Source: UBA12481 sp012523435 (GTDB taxonomy: Bacteria; Bacteroidota; Bacteroidia; Bacteroidales; UBA12481). From it: a stretch of DNA of 64,000 nucleotides. Shown here one piece after another: positions 49,997 to 58,748 of this stretch (positions within the stretch are counted from its first letter, which is position 1; the number at the start of each line of letters is the position of its first letter). The position numbers and the translations under genes are program-made. The stretch is from NCBI GenBank assembly GCA_028686135.1, contig JAQUCP010000011.1, forward strand, positions 1 through 64,000, given 5' to 3'. The notes under the pieces are model-generated. The model was not told the DNA's origin, ran no database searches, and was given only the letters and a program-made list of their open reading frames with translations.

Positions 49997-52303
49997 ATGA
50001 GTTTAATGATGAACAGGTTTCGATACTTTGCTGCTTTTCTACTGACAGGAATCCTGCTGATTTCCTGCCAGCGCGACGAGATCAAGAATGAAGATCGGGA
50101 TCTGGATACCATCATGACAGCTATGGATGACCAGGTCCTGATCCTAGATACCAACCAACTGACAGGCCCGCAAAGGAGTTACGGAGCGGTCAGGTTTGCT
50201 TTGAAGGGGATGGCACCGTCTCTGCCAAAAGGTACCTGCTTCCTCTATCCTGGATCACCGGGAGTTTACGGCCGCATCGTCTCTACTGCCAACCAGGAAG
50301 ACTCACTTCAGATTCAATTCGAAACAGTGGGAGTGGAGTATCTCTTTACAGCACTCAACCAAATAACTAAAATTTCCAGCCAGGAGCCTGCCGAGATCAC
50401 CATTTTGCCCGGTTCTGCCTGGGATGAAGATACTCTCAAGCTGTTTAAGTACACCCTGTTCTCCGGGATGATTAATGACAATCCATTGATGGTTAGCTTT
50501 CAGGATGGGAAGCTCTATGCCGGTGAGCAGCTGGATCACAGTGTTTTAGTTCACCGCGCCTCCGATATCCCACTCCGGCGCTACTTGATGGATTATTCTT
50601 ACGAGCAGGAGTTTAACGGAGTAGCCCGCATCACCTCCTTTGGTTCAGTTGACGGGAAAGATAGCATCAGAATATCATCCAGATTGTTCGGACCCTTTTT
50701 TGCCGGACCCATGCCAATCTTTTATCAAGTGGATCATTTCCTGGGATTTGAGGTGCATCTTGCCAAGGATACGGTCGCAATTCTTGATTTCAAGATCTAT
50801 GAAAAAGGGAGCGTGAAAACTACCTACAACTTCTGGGGAGACTGGAAAATCAACCACCAGATCGAGGAGAATCAGGTTAGCTTTGACACAGTCATTTCGC
50901 CCCGCTTATCTAACCATCTGATTCATATCTTCTTTGCCCGGGCGATTACCCCTCTCTTTGCCGGTGAACCATCACACCAGTTTGTGCAGGAGTCAGGAGC
51001 AGAGCTTAAAAACTTTATCAACCTTCCGGAATGGCAGCGTGAAAAGCGGATCTATTCTACCGCATCAGCTATCAAAGTAGGAAATGCTTTGAGTGATATC
51101 TGGCCAGAAATCCTAGCAGCAGAGGAAGATACACTTTATCGGGATCTTCAAAACGGAATTCACAATAATACTCACCCGGTTGCATCTTTTAGAATCAACC
51201 CACCAGGTGGCTCCACCACAACGAATTTTGAGTTTGATGCTTCGGCATCAACAGATTTTGAGACCAGCACCGAAAATCTTCAGGTGAGATGGGATTTTGA
51301 TGGTGACAACCATTACGATACGGAGTTTACCACCAGCAAAACGATCTACCGGGTCTTCCCTGTTCCAGGCATCTACCAGGTAGTGCTGGAAGTTAGAGAT
51401 GAAGGTGGCCTGACTTCCCGGTCCACGCAATCTTTGACGGTCGAGCTGACCCATTCGGCCCCTACAGCATTTTTTACGGTGACACCGGAGAGCGGTCGGA
51501 CTACCAGCTTCTTTACCTTCGATGCCACAGGATCCTGGGATGCTGATGATCCTGCAGAGTTGCTGAAGGTCAGATGGGATTTTGATGGGGATGGTATCTG
51601 GGATACTCAATTCAATACCAATAAGTTCGCGGTATGGATCTACCCGGAGGCGGGAGAGTATGTTGCTAAGTTGGAAGTAAAAGATACAGAGGGACTTACT
51701 GGGTCAACTTCCAAAATGATTCTTGTATCTCCGGCTAATATCAAGCCAACAGCTTTCTTTACCGTTACTCCTGAATCGGGTACTGTTGAGACTATTTTCC
51801 AGTTTGATGCTTCCGGATCATCCGATCCCGAAGATTCCATCGATCAGCTACAAGTGCGATGGGATTGGAATAATGATGGGGTCTGGGATATCGGATATCG
51901 TTACGAAAAAACCATCACCAAGGCCTTTGAAGTGGCCGGTGAATATCGTGTTGTTCTCGAAGTCACCGATACGGAGGGTTTTGCTAATACCTACTCACGG
52001 GTGATCACGGTGAGCAATCCAAACACGCCACCCACTGCTGATTTTACGATCACCCCACCGGTAGGAACCACGGATACCCAATTCCAGTTTGACGCTTCAA
52101 TCAGCCGTGATTTGGAAGATAGCTTGGAAGAATTGGAGGTTCGATGGGATTGGGATAATGATGATGTATGGGATACCGACTTTACAACTCTCAAAACGGC
52201 TTCCTATAGTTTTACCCAGCCTGGCTCTTATATCATTAAGCTACAAGTAAAAGATTCGGGGGGGCTGACCTCTCAAAAAGCCCGACTGGTCATTGTTGAG
52301 TAG
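49997..52303 (+). CDS. Lipoprotein with four C-terminal PKD repeats
   Basis: A 768-residue lipoprotein (lipobox LLISC near residue 21). The N-terminal 390 residues have no recognised domain. The last 375 are four PKD repeats in tandem, each about 92 residues and each with the WDFDGDN / WDFDGDGIWD / WDWNNDGVWD / WDWDNDDVWD core and a YxVxLEVKD end. PKD domains are beta-sandwiches that hold proteins apart or bind carbohydrates. The repeats are easily mistaken for a sequence repeat because of their nucleotide similarity, but each is part of the frame. Stop overlaps the converging WYL gene by 14 bases. Confidence 0.8.
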   Translation: MSLMMNRFRYFAAFLLTGILLISCQRDEIKNEDRDLDTIMTAMDDQVLILDTNQLTGPQRSYGAVRFALKGMAPSLPKGTCFLYPGSPGVYGRIVSTANQEDSLQIQFETVGVEYLFTALNQITKISSQEPAEITILPGSAWDEDTLKLFKYTLFSGMINDNPLMVSFQDGKLYAGEQLDHSVLVHRASDIPLRRYLMDYSYEQEFNGVARITSFGSVDGKDSIRISSRLFGPFFAGPMPIFYQVDHFLGFEVHLAKDTVAILDFKIYEKGSVKTTYNFWGDWKINHQIEENQVSFDTVISPRLSNHLIHIFFARAITPLFAGEPSHQFVQESGAELKNFINLPEWQREKRIYSTASAIKVGNALSDIWPEILAAEEDTLYRDLQNGIHNNTHPVASFRINPPGGSTTTNFEFDASASTDFETSTENLQVRWDFDGDNHYDTEFTTSKTIYRVFPVPGIYQVVLEVRDEGGLTSRSTQSLTVELTHSAPTAFFTVTPESGRTTSFFTFDATGSWDADDPAELLKVRWDFDGDGIWDTQFNTNKFAVWIYPEAGEYVAKLEVKDTEGLTGSTSKMILVSPANIKPTAFFTVTPESGTVETIFQFDASGSSDPEDSIDQLQVRWDWNNDGVWDIGYRYEKTITKAFEVAGEYRVVLEVTDTEGFANTYSRVITVSNPNTPPTADFTITPPVGTTDTQFQFDASISRDLEDSLEELEVRWDWDNDDVWDTDFTTLKTASYSFTQPGSYIIKLQVKDSGGLTSQKARLVIVE

Positions 52304-53324
52304 GTTCAGGGCGATATTGGCTAGCTGCGCTCTCCAAAATCCCGGAGATTTCCTGACGAAGCCACGGTGGTGATTCAATCACTGCCTTATTCCCGTAACT
52401 CAGAATCTGCATTTTTAGATCGTCGGTGGGAATGACAAACAGCCTGATTCTGGCTCCCTCCGGCAACTCTTCGATCACTTCCTGGCTGGAGTGTATCGGG
52501 TTGGCGAGAATATATCGCGACTGAACCGAGTCGAACCGGATGATGATTTCCTCAGGAACTCCGCTGTAGGTCCCTACGCCAAAGCTGTATCGGAAAAAAT
52601 GCAAAGGATCGAAGCCCGGATCGGCTGAGAACCCGGAACCGGTGAACCGAATCTCCTCCATCCGGTCGAGCCCCAGAGTACGAATAATCCCGCCCTCTTT
52701 TTCCAATCCGACCAGATACCAAATGTTTTTGTGCTCCTTAAGTAGATAGGGGTGATAAAGGTATCGCCGCGGTATTCCGTCCACATGAGGCGTGTATCGA
52801 AACTCAATTTCTTTTTGTTGTCGGATCGCATCGATCAGCATTGGAAGAAATTCATGCCCTTTATTAGCTGGTACTGATTCAAATTGGATCACCTCCTCCA
52901 ATCCTGATTCTGCCAGATGACCGGCAACCAGAATTCTTCCTTCGATTTTATTGACCGCGGTTTCCAGATCTTGGAAAAGCCTGCTTTGACGGAAGTGTGT
53001 CAGGGTTTTCATAGCTAATCGGATCATTCCGATATCTTCCTGGGTTAATGGTAAATTCAGGCTATAGTCTGGATCCAAATAAAAATAACCATTCTCTTGC
53101 CTGCTGAAAGCTATGGGCGCATATCCCATAGCCGACTCGTTCTTCATAGCCCATAGGTCTTTGTCGATCGTTGACATTGAGATATGACTTCCGTCACTCG
53201 ATCCGTAGAGACCTTCTTCACAGGCACTTCGAAGATCTTCCTTGGAGGGATAGGGCTTCGATCGGCTCCGGATGCATTGGTCAATGATCCGATACCGGAT
53301 CGCTGCGTATTTATTTAGTGCCAT
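52290..53324 (-). CDS. WYL-domain transcriptional regulator
   Basis: A 344-residue regulator with an N-terminal HTH (ALNKYAAIRYRIIDQCIRS through MSTIDKDLWAMK) and a WYL domain (QKEIEFRYTPHVDGIPRRYLYH, then NIWYLVGL) plus a C-terminal helical region. WYL domains bind small nucleic-acid or nucleotide-like ligands and often switch defence and DNA-damage genes. No defence system is in the window. It converges with the PKD lipoprotein. Confidence 0.92.
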   Translation of the reverse strand: MALNKYAAIRYRIIDQCIRSRSKPYPSKEDLRSACEEGLYGSSDGSHISMSTIDKDLWAMKNESAMGYAPIAFSRQENGYFYLDPDYSLNLPLTQEDIGMIRLAMKTLTHFRQSRLFQDLETAVNKIEGRILVAGHLAESGLEEVIQFESVPANKGHEFLPMLIDAIRQQKEIEFRYTPHVDGIPRRYLYHPYLLKEHKNIWYLVGLEKEGGIIRTLGLDRMEEIRFTGSGFSADPGFDPLHFFRYSFGVGTYSGVPEEIIIRFDSVQSRYILANPIHSSQEVIEELPEGARIRLFVIPTDDLKMQILSYGNKAVIESPPWLRQEISGILESAASQYRPEPTQQ

Positions 53325-53429
53325 TTCTTCCTTTTGTCCTTAAAATCTGCATCTAAAGATAAAAAAAGCGAGAACGTAAATAGGTTACGTTGTGGGGTGG
53401 TTTCTTTGAATCAATAAATAACTCTTGAC

Positions 53430-53996
53430 ATGAATGAACAACTCAAAAGCACCGAAAAAATGTTCTGGATAACCATCTTCAAAATGGTTGAGGATTATGG
53501 TTATAAACCAGAATGGGAGAGCATGGGGCGGAGGATTGATCTGCGAGCACTTGATTCATTGATTACCGGATTTCATGAAGATCCCGATCAGGCTGGCTTT
53601 TATGGAATCCGGATACCCATTGTTCAATATGAAGGATTGAACATAAATCTGTTGATTGAGAACCAGAAGGAGCTAGTTTTAGGGGTCCAGACGGAAGAGG
53701 TGGAGGGGGCAGTATGTGCCTGCTCCTTTGAGTGGTTGACTGCTCTTCTTGAGGATCTTTCTCAAAGCAGATCATCCTGGAATTTTGAAGCCCCGGGTTG
53801 GCTAGCTTGGAAAACAACAAATATTCGACTTAATTTCAGAAGGAGGGGAAATCTTGCATTCCAAGATATGATCCGTAAAAGAGCAAATTCAGAGGCTCTA
53901 TATCTGATATCCGGTGAAATCTCTGATATTCTTGATGAACTGGCCGGAATGGCCGAAAAAGAGCGGGAGGAAGCGTATGGAGCCCTTGCTGTTTAG
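53430..53996 (+). CDS. Protein of unknown function
   Basis: A 188-residue soluble protein without signal peptide or membrane segment. Mixed alpha-beta: YGYKPEWESMGRRIDLRALDSLITGFHED, YGIRIPIVQYEG and NINLLIENQKELVLGVQTEEVEG resemble the C-terminal part of PD-(D/E)xK-like or regulatory proteins, but no catalytic motif can be pointed out. It is a single plus-strand gene whose end is 7 bases from the converging DUF4105 gene. No family assigned. Confidence 0.6.
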   Translation: MNEQLKSTEKMFWITIFKMVEDYGYKPEWESMGRRIDLRALDSLITGFHEDPDQAGFYGIRIPIVQYEGLNINLLIENQKELVLGVQTEEVEGAVCACSFEWLTALLEDLSQSRSSWNFEAPGWLAWKTTNIRLNFRRRGNLAFQDMIRKRANSEALYLISGEISDILDELAGMAEKEREEAYGALAV

Positions 53997-54003
53997 TCTG
54001 ATT

Positions 54004-55188
54004 TTATGGTTTGTAATTAGCGGCTTGGCCAAAACCAGAGGCTCGATACCAAGCGGTGAGTGTCAACAAACCGAGGAGGATCGCTTCGACACTGACCCGT
54101 TGTTCCCAGAGAGGCAGGGAGATAAGTGCTAATAGGTTTATTATCAGCATAGTTTTGGCAATCCAGATCAAGGTCTTGCGACTACGAGGAATCCAGATCA
54201 AAATTAGAGGGATCAGGTTGATCGGATTGAGCCAGAACAGTTCGTAGTTTCCCTTACAAGTCCAGTGTTCGGTGAAAAACCACATGAAAGTGAGTAAAAC
54301 ACCCGTAGCTCCTGTGGCAAAATAGATCACACTATCGAACCACTTGACTGTCCGACTTGCTGTTTTCTTAAGAATAGAGACCCAAATTGAGAGGAGCAGC
54401 CATACGGTGAAAATTAACAGGGGCCAGTTTGTGCGAGTTTCGGATAATCGATCGGTTTCTGGAATGTAGAGATTGCGTACCGCCGAAACCAGCGGTCGGC
54501 CATCAGCTGTTTTTGCCTGATCAAACGAAACATAGAGCTGATCTGGTAAAAACATGTAATCCGACCGGGTAGCTCGCTGGTCGGCTCCTTTGGCCAGTAA
54601 TAGAAACATCCCTAAGCGTTCCCCATGGCGATTAGCTACATAAGGTTTTAATAACTGCCTGAATGTCATGGGATTTTCAGGTTCAGCGGGCCACTGGTAC
54701 CGGTTGTCTGTTGCCTCGGCAATTATGTCCCGTATCCTAGTGGAACAGTTGTCTTTGAAGAAATCGTACCAGTAGTGCCGATTTTGGGGTAAGTAATTGA
54801 TTTCTAATAGTCTAAATAGTTCATTGCGCTCGCTTTCAGTCAAGTTGAGTTCCTGTTCAATCACCAATCGATCTTCCAGAATATACTCCTGAAAAAAAGC
54901 TGCCGAACGAGATACGGTGAGCAGATAGTAGAGCCGGCCTTTGGTAAATTCCCAGTAAAAATTGGGGATGTTGAAGTCAAAGGTTCCATAATTATAAATC
55001 CTGTCGATCCCTGCCTCCGGATCGTACACCCATAAAGCACTGTGGCCAAAGAAACTATATATTTCATCGCCGGGTCCGCAGGTGATAAGGCTCACGCGGG
55101 CTTCGGGGCTTAGCTCCTGTGCGGATAAACTTAAGGATGAGTATAAAAGAAGGAGAATTGCGAAGGTTTTATAAATCACTTGTTTCAT
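54004..55188 (-). CDS. DUF4105 (Lnb N-terminal-like) membrane protein
   Basis: A 394-residue protein with a signal peptide (ending LSLSAQE) and then DUF4105, the family now named Lnb N-terminal periplasmic domain. It has the cysteine/histidine motifs FGHSALWVYDP and FKDNCSTRIRDII of a papain-like fold, GRLYYLLTVSRSAAFFQEYI and RNHYWYDFF-type segments, and about five C-terminal transmembrane helices. It is probably an inner-membrane protein with its enzymatic part in the periplasm. Role in Bacteroidota is unknown. Monocistronic. Confidence 0.85.
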   Translation of the reverse strand: MKQVIYKTFAILLLLYSSLSLSAQELSPEARVSLITCGPGDEIYSFFGHSALWVYDPEAGIDRIYNYGTFDFNIPNFYWEFTKGRLYYLLTVSRSAAFFQEYILEDRLVIEQELNLTESERNELFRLLEINYLPQNRHYWYDFFKDNCSTRIRDIIAEATDNRYQWPAEPENPMTFRQLLKPYVANRHGERLGMFLLLAKGADQRATRSDYMFLPDQLYVSFDQAKTADGRPLVSAVRNLYIPETDRLSETRTNWPLLIFTVWLLLSIWVSILKKTASRTVKWFDSVIYFATGATGVLLTFMWFFTEHWTCKGNYELFWLNPINLIPLILIWIPRSRKTLIWIAKTMLIINLLALISLPLWEQRVSVEAILLGLLTLTAWYRASGFGQAANYKP

Positions 55189-55257
55189 GCGGTATGCTTT
55201 TAGACAAAGATCACTATTTTTATCATTCCTTGAATTCTAAATACTAAACACAACCGA

Positions 55258-56607
55258 ATGAAAAAATCGCTTAACCGCCGCTCATTTCTGGCTACTTCGG
55301 CAATTGCTGGAGCCGGCCTGTTAGTCGTTCCACGTCATGTTTTAGGTGGGAAAGGCTTTGTTGCTCCCAGTGACAAACTCAATATTGCTGCTATCGGATC
55401 GGGTGGCATGGGAGCCGGAAACCTGGCAAGGGTAGAGTCAGAGAATATTGTTGCTTTATGTGATGTGGATGACGTTAAAGCTGCCGCCACTTTCAATAAG
55501 TATCCTAATGCCCCGAGATTCAAGGATTTTAGGGTGATGCTGGACAAGATCAAGGGAATTGATGCAGTAATCGTCGCTACGCCGGATCATACCCATGCCG
55601 TTGCTGCGATGGCGGCTATTCGAATGGGGAAGCACGTGTATGTGCAAAAGCCCCTTGCTCATTCAGTCTATGAGACCAGAATGTTGACCGAAGCAGTCAG
55701 AAAGTATAACGTTGTCAGTCAGATGGGGAACCAAGGTCGATCCGGTGAGGGCACCCGCCGATTGGCGGAGTGGATCTGGGCCGGAGCAATTGGAGATATT
55801 CGTGAGGTTCACAGCTGGACCAACCGACCAGTATGGCCGCAAGGAATCGGTAGGCCCGAGGGAACTCCTCCTGTACCGGACACACTCGACTGGAACCTTT
55901 GGTTAGGACCGGCAACAGAACGGCCGTATCATCCAGATTATCTTCCATTTAACTGGAGAGCATGGTACGATTTCGGTTGCGGTGCCCTCGGGGATATGGG
56001 ATGCCATGTACTCGATCCAGTGTTCCATGCTATGAAGCTAAAATACCCCGAATGGGTGCAGGGATCACATTCTTATGAGGTTAGGGAGATGTGGAAACGG
56101 GTGGATAACCAGGAAACCTATCCCAGCGCTTCCATGATAACCTACCAGTTCCCGGAGCGGGGAACCATGCCAGCCCTTCGACTCACCTGGTACGACGGAG
56201 GCCTGATGCCCGTATGGCCAAAAGAGGTGGATAGCTCAAAGGTCTCAATGGAAGGCGGATCCATGTTCATCGGTGATAAAGGCATCATCGTATGCTCAAC
56301 CTATGGTGGCGATGTGATGATGTTTCCCGAAGAAAGGTTTCTAGAGTTCAAAGATCTTCCAGCCTCCCTGCCACGGATTGATGGAACACACGAACAAGAC
56401 TGGATCAACGGCATCAAGAATCATACGAAACCTTGTTCCGATTTTGATTATTCCGGACCGCTGACAGAAATGGTTCTCATGGGCAACCTGGCCATCCGGG
56501 TACCCGGAAAACGACTGATGTGGGATGGGGATCAGATGAAAGTGACGAATGATGAAGCGGCTAACCGATTCATTCATAATGATTACCGATCGGGTTGGGT
56601 GCTCTGA
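55258..56607 (+). CDS. Secreted Gfo/Idh/MocA family oxidoreductase
   Basis: A 449-residue NAD(P)-dependent oxidoreductase carrying a twin-arginine signal (NRRSFLATSAIAGAGLLVV), so it is folded with its cofactor before export. The Rossmann GSGGMGAGNL loop is near residue 50. The usual EKP motif reads QKPLAH (VYVQKPLAHSVYE), which is common in this secreted subgroup. The substrate is probably a sugar or sugar derivative (a carbohydrate dehydrogenase-like reaction is typical). No sugar operon surrounds it. The gene overlaps the following minus-strand gene by 25 bases. Confidence 0.93.
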   Translation: MKKSLNRRSFLATSAIAGAGLLVVPRHVLGGKGFVAPSDKLNIAAIGSGGMGAGNLARVESENIVALCDVDDVKAAATFNKYPNAPRFKDFRVMLDKIKGIDAVIVATPDHTHAVAAMAAIRMGKHVYVQKPLAHSVYETRMLTEAVRKYNVVSQMGNQGRSGEGTRRLAEWIWAGAIGDIREVHSWTNRPVWPQGIGRPEGTPPVPDTLDWNLWLGPATERPYHPDYLPFNWRAWYDFGCGALGDMGCHVLDPVFHAMKLKYPEWVQGSHSYEVREMWKRVDNQETYPSASMITYQFPERGTMPALRLTWYDGGLMPVWPKEVDSSKVSMEGGSMFIGDKGIIVCSTYGGDVMMFPEERFLEFKDLPASLPRIDGTHEQDWINGIKNHTKPCSDFDYSGPLTEMVLMGNLAIRVPGKRLMWDGDQMKVTNDEAANRFIHNDYRSGWVL

Positions 56608-57116
56608 CCAGTTCGATTTTTGACCGGAATCTCGTCGGGTAAATTATTCAGAAAATATTGTAATTCCCTTGGCTTAAAGGTGCTGAAGATGATCTGATTA
56701 CCACTCTTCAGACGAACAACCAGTGCGTGTCGGCTTCCAAAATTATAGGTCTGCTTCTTAAGTTGCCTGTTAACCCCTATCCTGGAATTGGCCCTGATTA
56801 GGCTGCCCGTTTTTAATTCCAATTCGGATACCTGGCTAAAAGAGATCTTTCGCTTGCGCCCGAGTGGAATGACTTGAAATTCAATGCCTTCATTGGTTAA
56901 TCTTAGCTCAAGACGAAGAAAGAAAAAGCCGATCACCGAAATCGGACCCAGTAGCAGTAACAGCATCATCCAACGATCCTGAGTGGCCATCGTATCCCAT
57001 TCGGTGAGGTAGGTCATTAATGCGATAAATCCTAAAAGCAGGGTTACCAATCCGAAGATGGTAATCCTCCAAACTGCTGGAATCGATTGTTTTTCAAAAA
57101 AATACGCTGGTGCCAT
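56583..57116 (-). CDS. Small membrane protein with PH-like domain
   Basis: A 177-residue protein with two transmembrane helices near the start (VWRITIFGLVTLLLGFIALM and WMMLLLLLGPISVIGFFFL) and a C-terminal soluble part (ELRLTNEGIEFQVIPLGRKRKISFSQVSELELK) that resembles the bacterial PH-domain (bPH) fold. Function unknown. Its end converges with and overlaps the oxidoreductase by 25 bases. Confidence 0.65.
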   Translation of the reverse strand: MAPAYFFEKQSIPAVWRITIFGLVTLLLGFIALMTYLTEWDTMATQDRWMMLLLLLGPISVIGFFFLRLELRLTNEGIEFQVIPLGRKRKISFSQVSELELKTGSLIRANSRIGVNRQLKKQTYNFGSRHALVVRLKSGNQIIFSTFKPRELQYFLNNLPDEIPVKNRTGQSTQPDR

Positions 57117-57281
57117 GATTTTGCTGATGGGTTAAATTAACTAAGCCATAAAGATAAGACTAAACAACCTGGTTTTTGTTACATCTGCTCTGAGGGGACA
57201 GGTGTGGGGATGGATTTCAAGCCAGGGCAGAAAACCGTGTCAGACAATCGTAGTAGATGAAAATAAAATTTCGTAAGCCAC

Positions 57282-57311
57282 TTGCAGATTATCCAAATTA
57301 AGCTATTTTTG
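57282..57311 (+). promoter_or_regulatory. Promoter of tRNA-Asp
   Basis: CTTG (57282-57285), 18-base spacer, TATTTTTG (57304-57311), a perfect match to TAnnTTTG. It is positioned to start a transcript near 57318, 10 bases before the tRNA. Confidence 0.5.
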
Positions 57312-57327
57312 CACCACAAATTGAATC

Positions 57328-57402
57328 GGTCGTGTAGTTCAGTTTGGTTAGAATGCCGGCCTGTCACGCCGGAGGTCGCGGGTTCGAGTCCCGTCGCGAC
57401 CG
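57328..57402 (+). tRNA. tRNA-Asp (anticodon GTC)
   Basis: A 75-base cloverleaf. The acceptor arm pairs GGTCGTG (57328-57334) with CGCGACC (57395-57401) including one G-T pair, the discriminator is G (57402) as usual for tRNA-Asp. The anticodon arm CCGGC/GCCGG holds the loop CTGTCAC with anticodon GTC at 57363-57365, and GGGTTCGAGTCCC forms the T arm. CCA is not encoded (the next bases are CAA). A terminator follows 8 bases later. Confidence 0.97.
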
Positions 57403-57409
57403 CAAAAAG

Positions 57410-57442
57410 TTGCCAACCCTTTCGAGAGTTGGCAATTTTTTT
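57410..57442. terminator. Bidirectional terminator between tRNA-Asp and the TolC gene
   Basis: TTGCCAAC (57410-57417) pairs with GTTGGCAA (57428-57435). T7 follows on the plus strand (57436-57442), and AAAAA before it gives a T run on the minus strand. It ends the tRNA transcript and also fits the end of the efflux operon. Confidence 0.85.
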
Positions 57443-58748
57443 ATTTCAGTCCTCCGCTCATCCGCAGCAGTTCGGTTTCACTCGACTTGCACCGGAACAG
57501 CGCGGTGAGGTAGCGGTTTTCCGCATCCATCAGCTTTTTCTGTGTCTCTCTCAATTCAATATCATTGGACGATCCAATTCGATACTTCTCGGTGGCAATG
57601 TCGAGGTTCCGCTGGGCCAGTTCTACATTGGCCTTTTCGAAACGGGAGAGCTGTAGGTTGGTCTCATATTCATTGTAAAGGCTCTGGAGATGAGCCTTAA
57701 TTTCAAGTTCCATCTGTTCCGCTTGAACTTGGGCTGACTCGAGGAGAATACGGGCCCGACTTCGGTTTTGGCGTTGAACGAACCCGTCGAAAATTGTGTA
57801 GGACGCATTGACTCCCAAACTGAAGCCTCGGTTTCGGTTGAGCTGCATGATCCCAACCTCAGATTCCGATTTGTTGAAATTGTAGCCTGACGATAAGTTG
57901 ATTCTTGGATAAAGTGATGATTTTGAGCCTTTTTCATCTAATAAGGCCATGCTGAGGTTGGCCCTTGCCATCCGAATCTCCGGATTCTCCTGCTGAACAT
58001 TCATCCAAAGCTTTTCAAAGATCAGATCCGTGCGAACCGGAATCCCACCGGTCACCACAAAAGGAGTATAAAGATCACGGCATAATAATCGGTTCAGGTC
58101 AATTTTTGCATTTTGAAGCATCTTCTGTTGCTGTATCAGGGCTGAACTATCGGCATTGTAATCTACACTGGCTTGAAGAAGAGATAGTTCCGAGCTGCTA
58201 CCAATACGCACACCAGCGCTAGCAATTCTTTTACGCTCGGCTGAGATGGCCATAGCTTCACGGTAAACGCTTACCATCTCCTCTTGGGTGATGATGGCAT
58301 AGTAAGCCTGAATCACTTCAGCTACCGTGTTTTCTACCACCGCACGGAGCTGAATCTCAGACAGGTTCTCCAGCTCCTCTAATTTGCGTTTCTGGATAAA
58401 CATGTTGAATCCGTCGAACAGCGTCCACCCCAGGGCTACGCCAGCACTGATTGTGTTATTTTTGGCGTTGGGGCTTGTCCGTTCACGGCCATCGAAATAG
58501 CGCTGTTCAGTATTATTAACTGACATGCTCCGGCTACCGGTAACACTCAGGTCGGGCAACATTCCGGCATTTCCCGGATTATTGGATAGATCAGCCAACC
58601 GATTGTCATTCATCGCCAGGTAAATATCGAAGTTGTTCTCCATGGCAATGATCAAAGCATCCTGAATCTTCAGGGTGTCCTGGGATCGTACACCGGAAAC
58701 TGCCAGCATCAGGGCAACGCTGGTCAGTAGAAAGAATCTTGATCTCAT
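57441..58748 (-). CDS. TolC-family outer-membrane efflux protein
   Basis: A 435-residue exported protein (signal peptide ending GVRSQD). The TolC/OEP repeat pattern is present twice: helix-rich segments RKLEELENLSEIQLRAVVENTVAEVIQAYY and AQVQAEQMELEIKAHLQSLYNEYETN, with barrel strands such as GVALGWTLFDGFNM and GVNASYTIFDGFVQ. It forms the outer-membrane channel for the pump. ATG overlaps the RND gene stop as ATGA. Last gene of the operon. Confidence 0.95.
   Translation of the reverse strand: MRSRFFLLTSVALMLAVSGVRSQDTLKIQDALIIAMENNFDIYLAMNDNRLADLSNNPGNAGMLPDLSVTGSRSMSVNNTEQRYFDGRERTSPNAKNNTISAGVALGWTLFDGFNMFIQKRKLEELENLSEIQLRAVVENTVAEVIQAYYAIITQEEMVSVYREAMAISAERKRIASAGVRIGSSSELSLLQASVDYNADSSALIQQQKMLQNAKIDLNRLLCRDLYTPFVVTGGIPVRTDLIFEKLWMNVQQENPEIRMARANLSMALLDEKGSKSSLYPRINLSSGYNFNKSESEVGIMQLNRNRGFSLGVNASYTIFDGFVQRQNRSRARILLESAQVQAEQMELEIKAHLQSLYNEYETNLQLSRFEKANVELAQRNLDIATEKYRIGSSNDIELRETQKKLMDAENRYLTALFRCKSSETELLRMSGGLK

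Noticed and set aside
51180..52300. Possible CRISPR or intergenic repeat array
   Set aside because: The similarity is between four PKD domains in one reading frame, about 276 bases each, without spacers or constant repeats.
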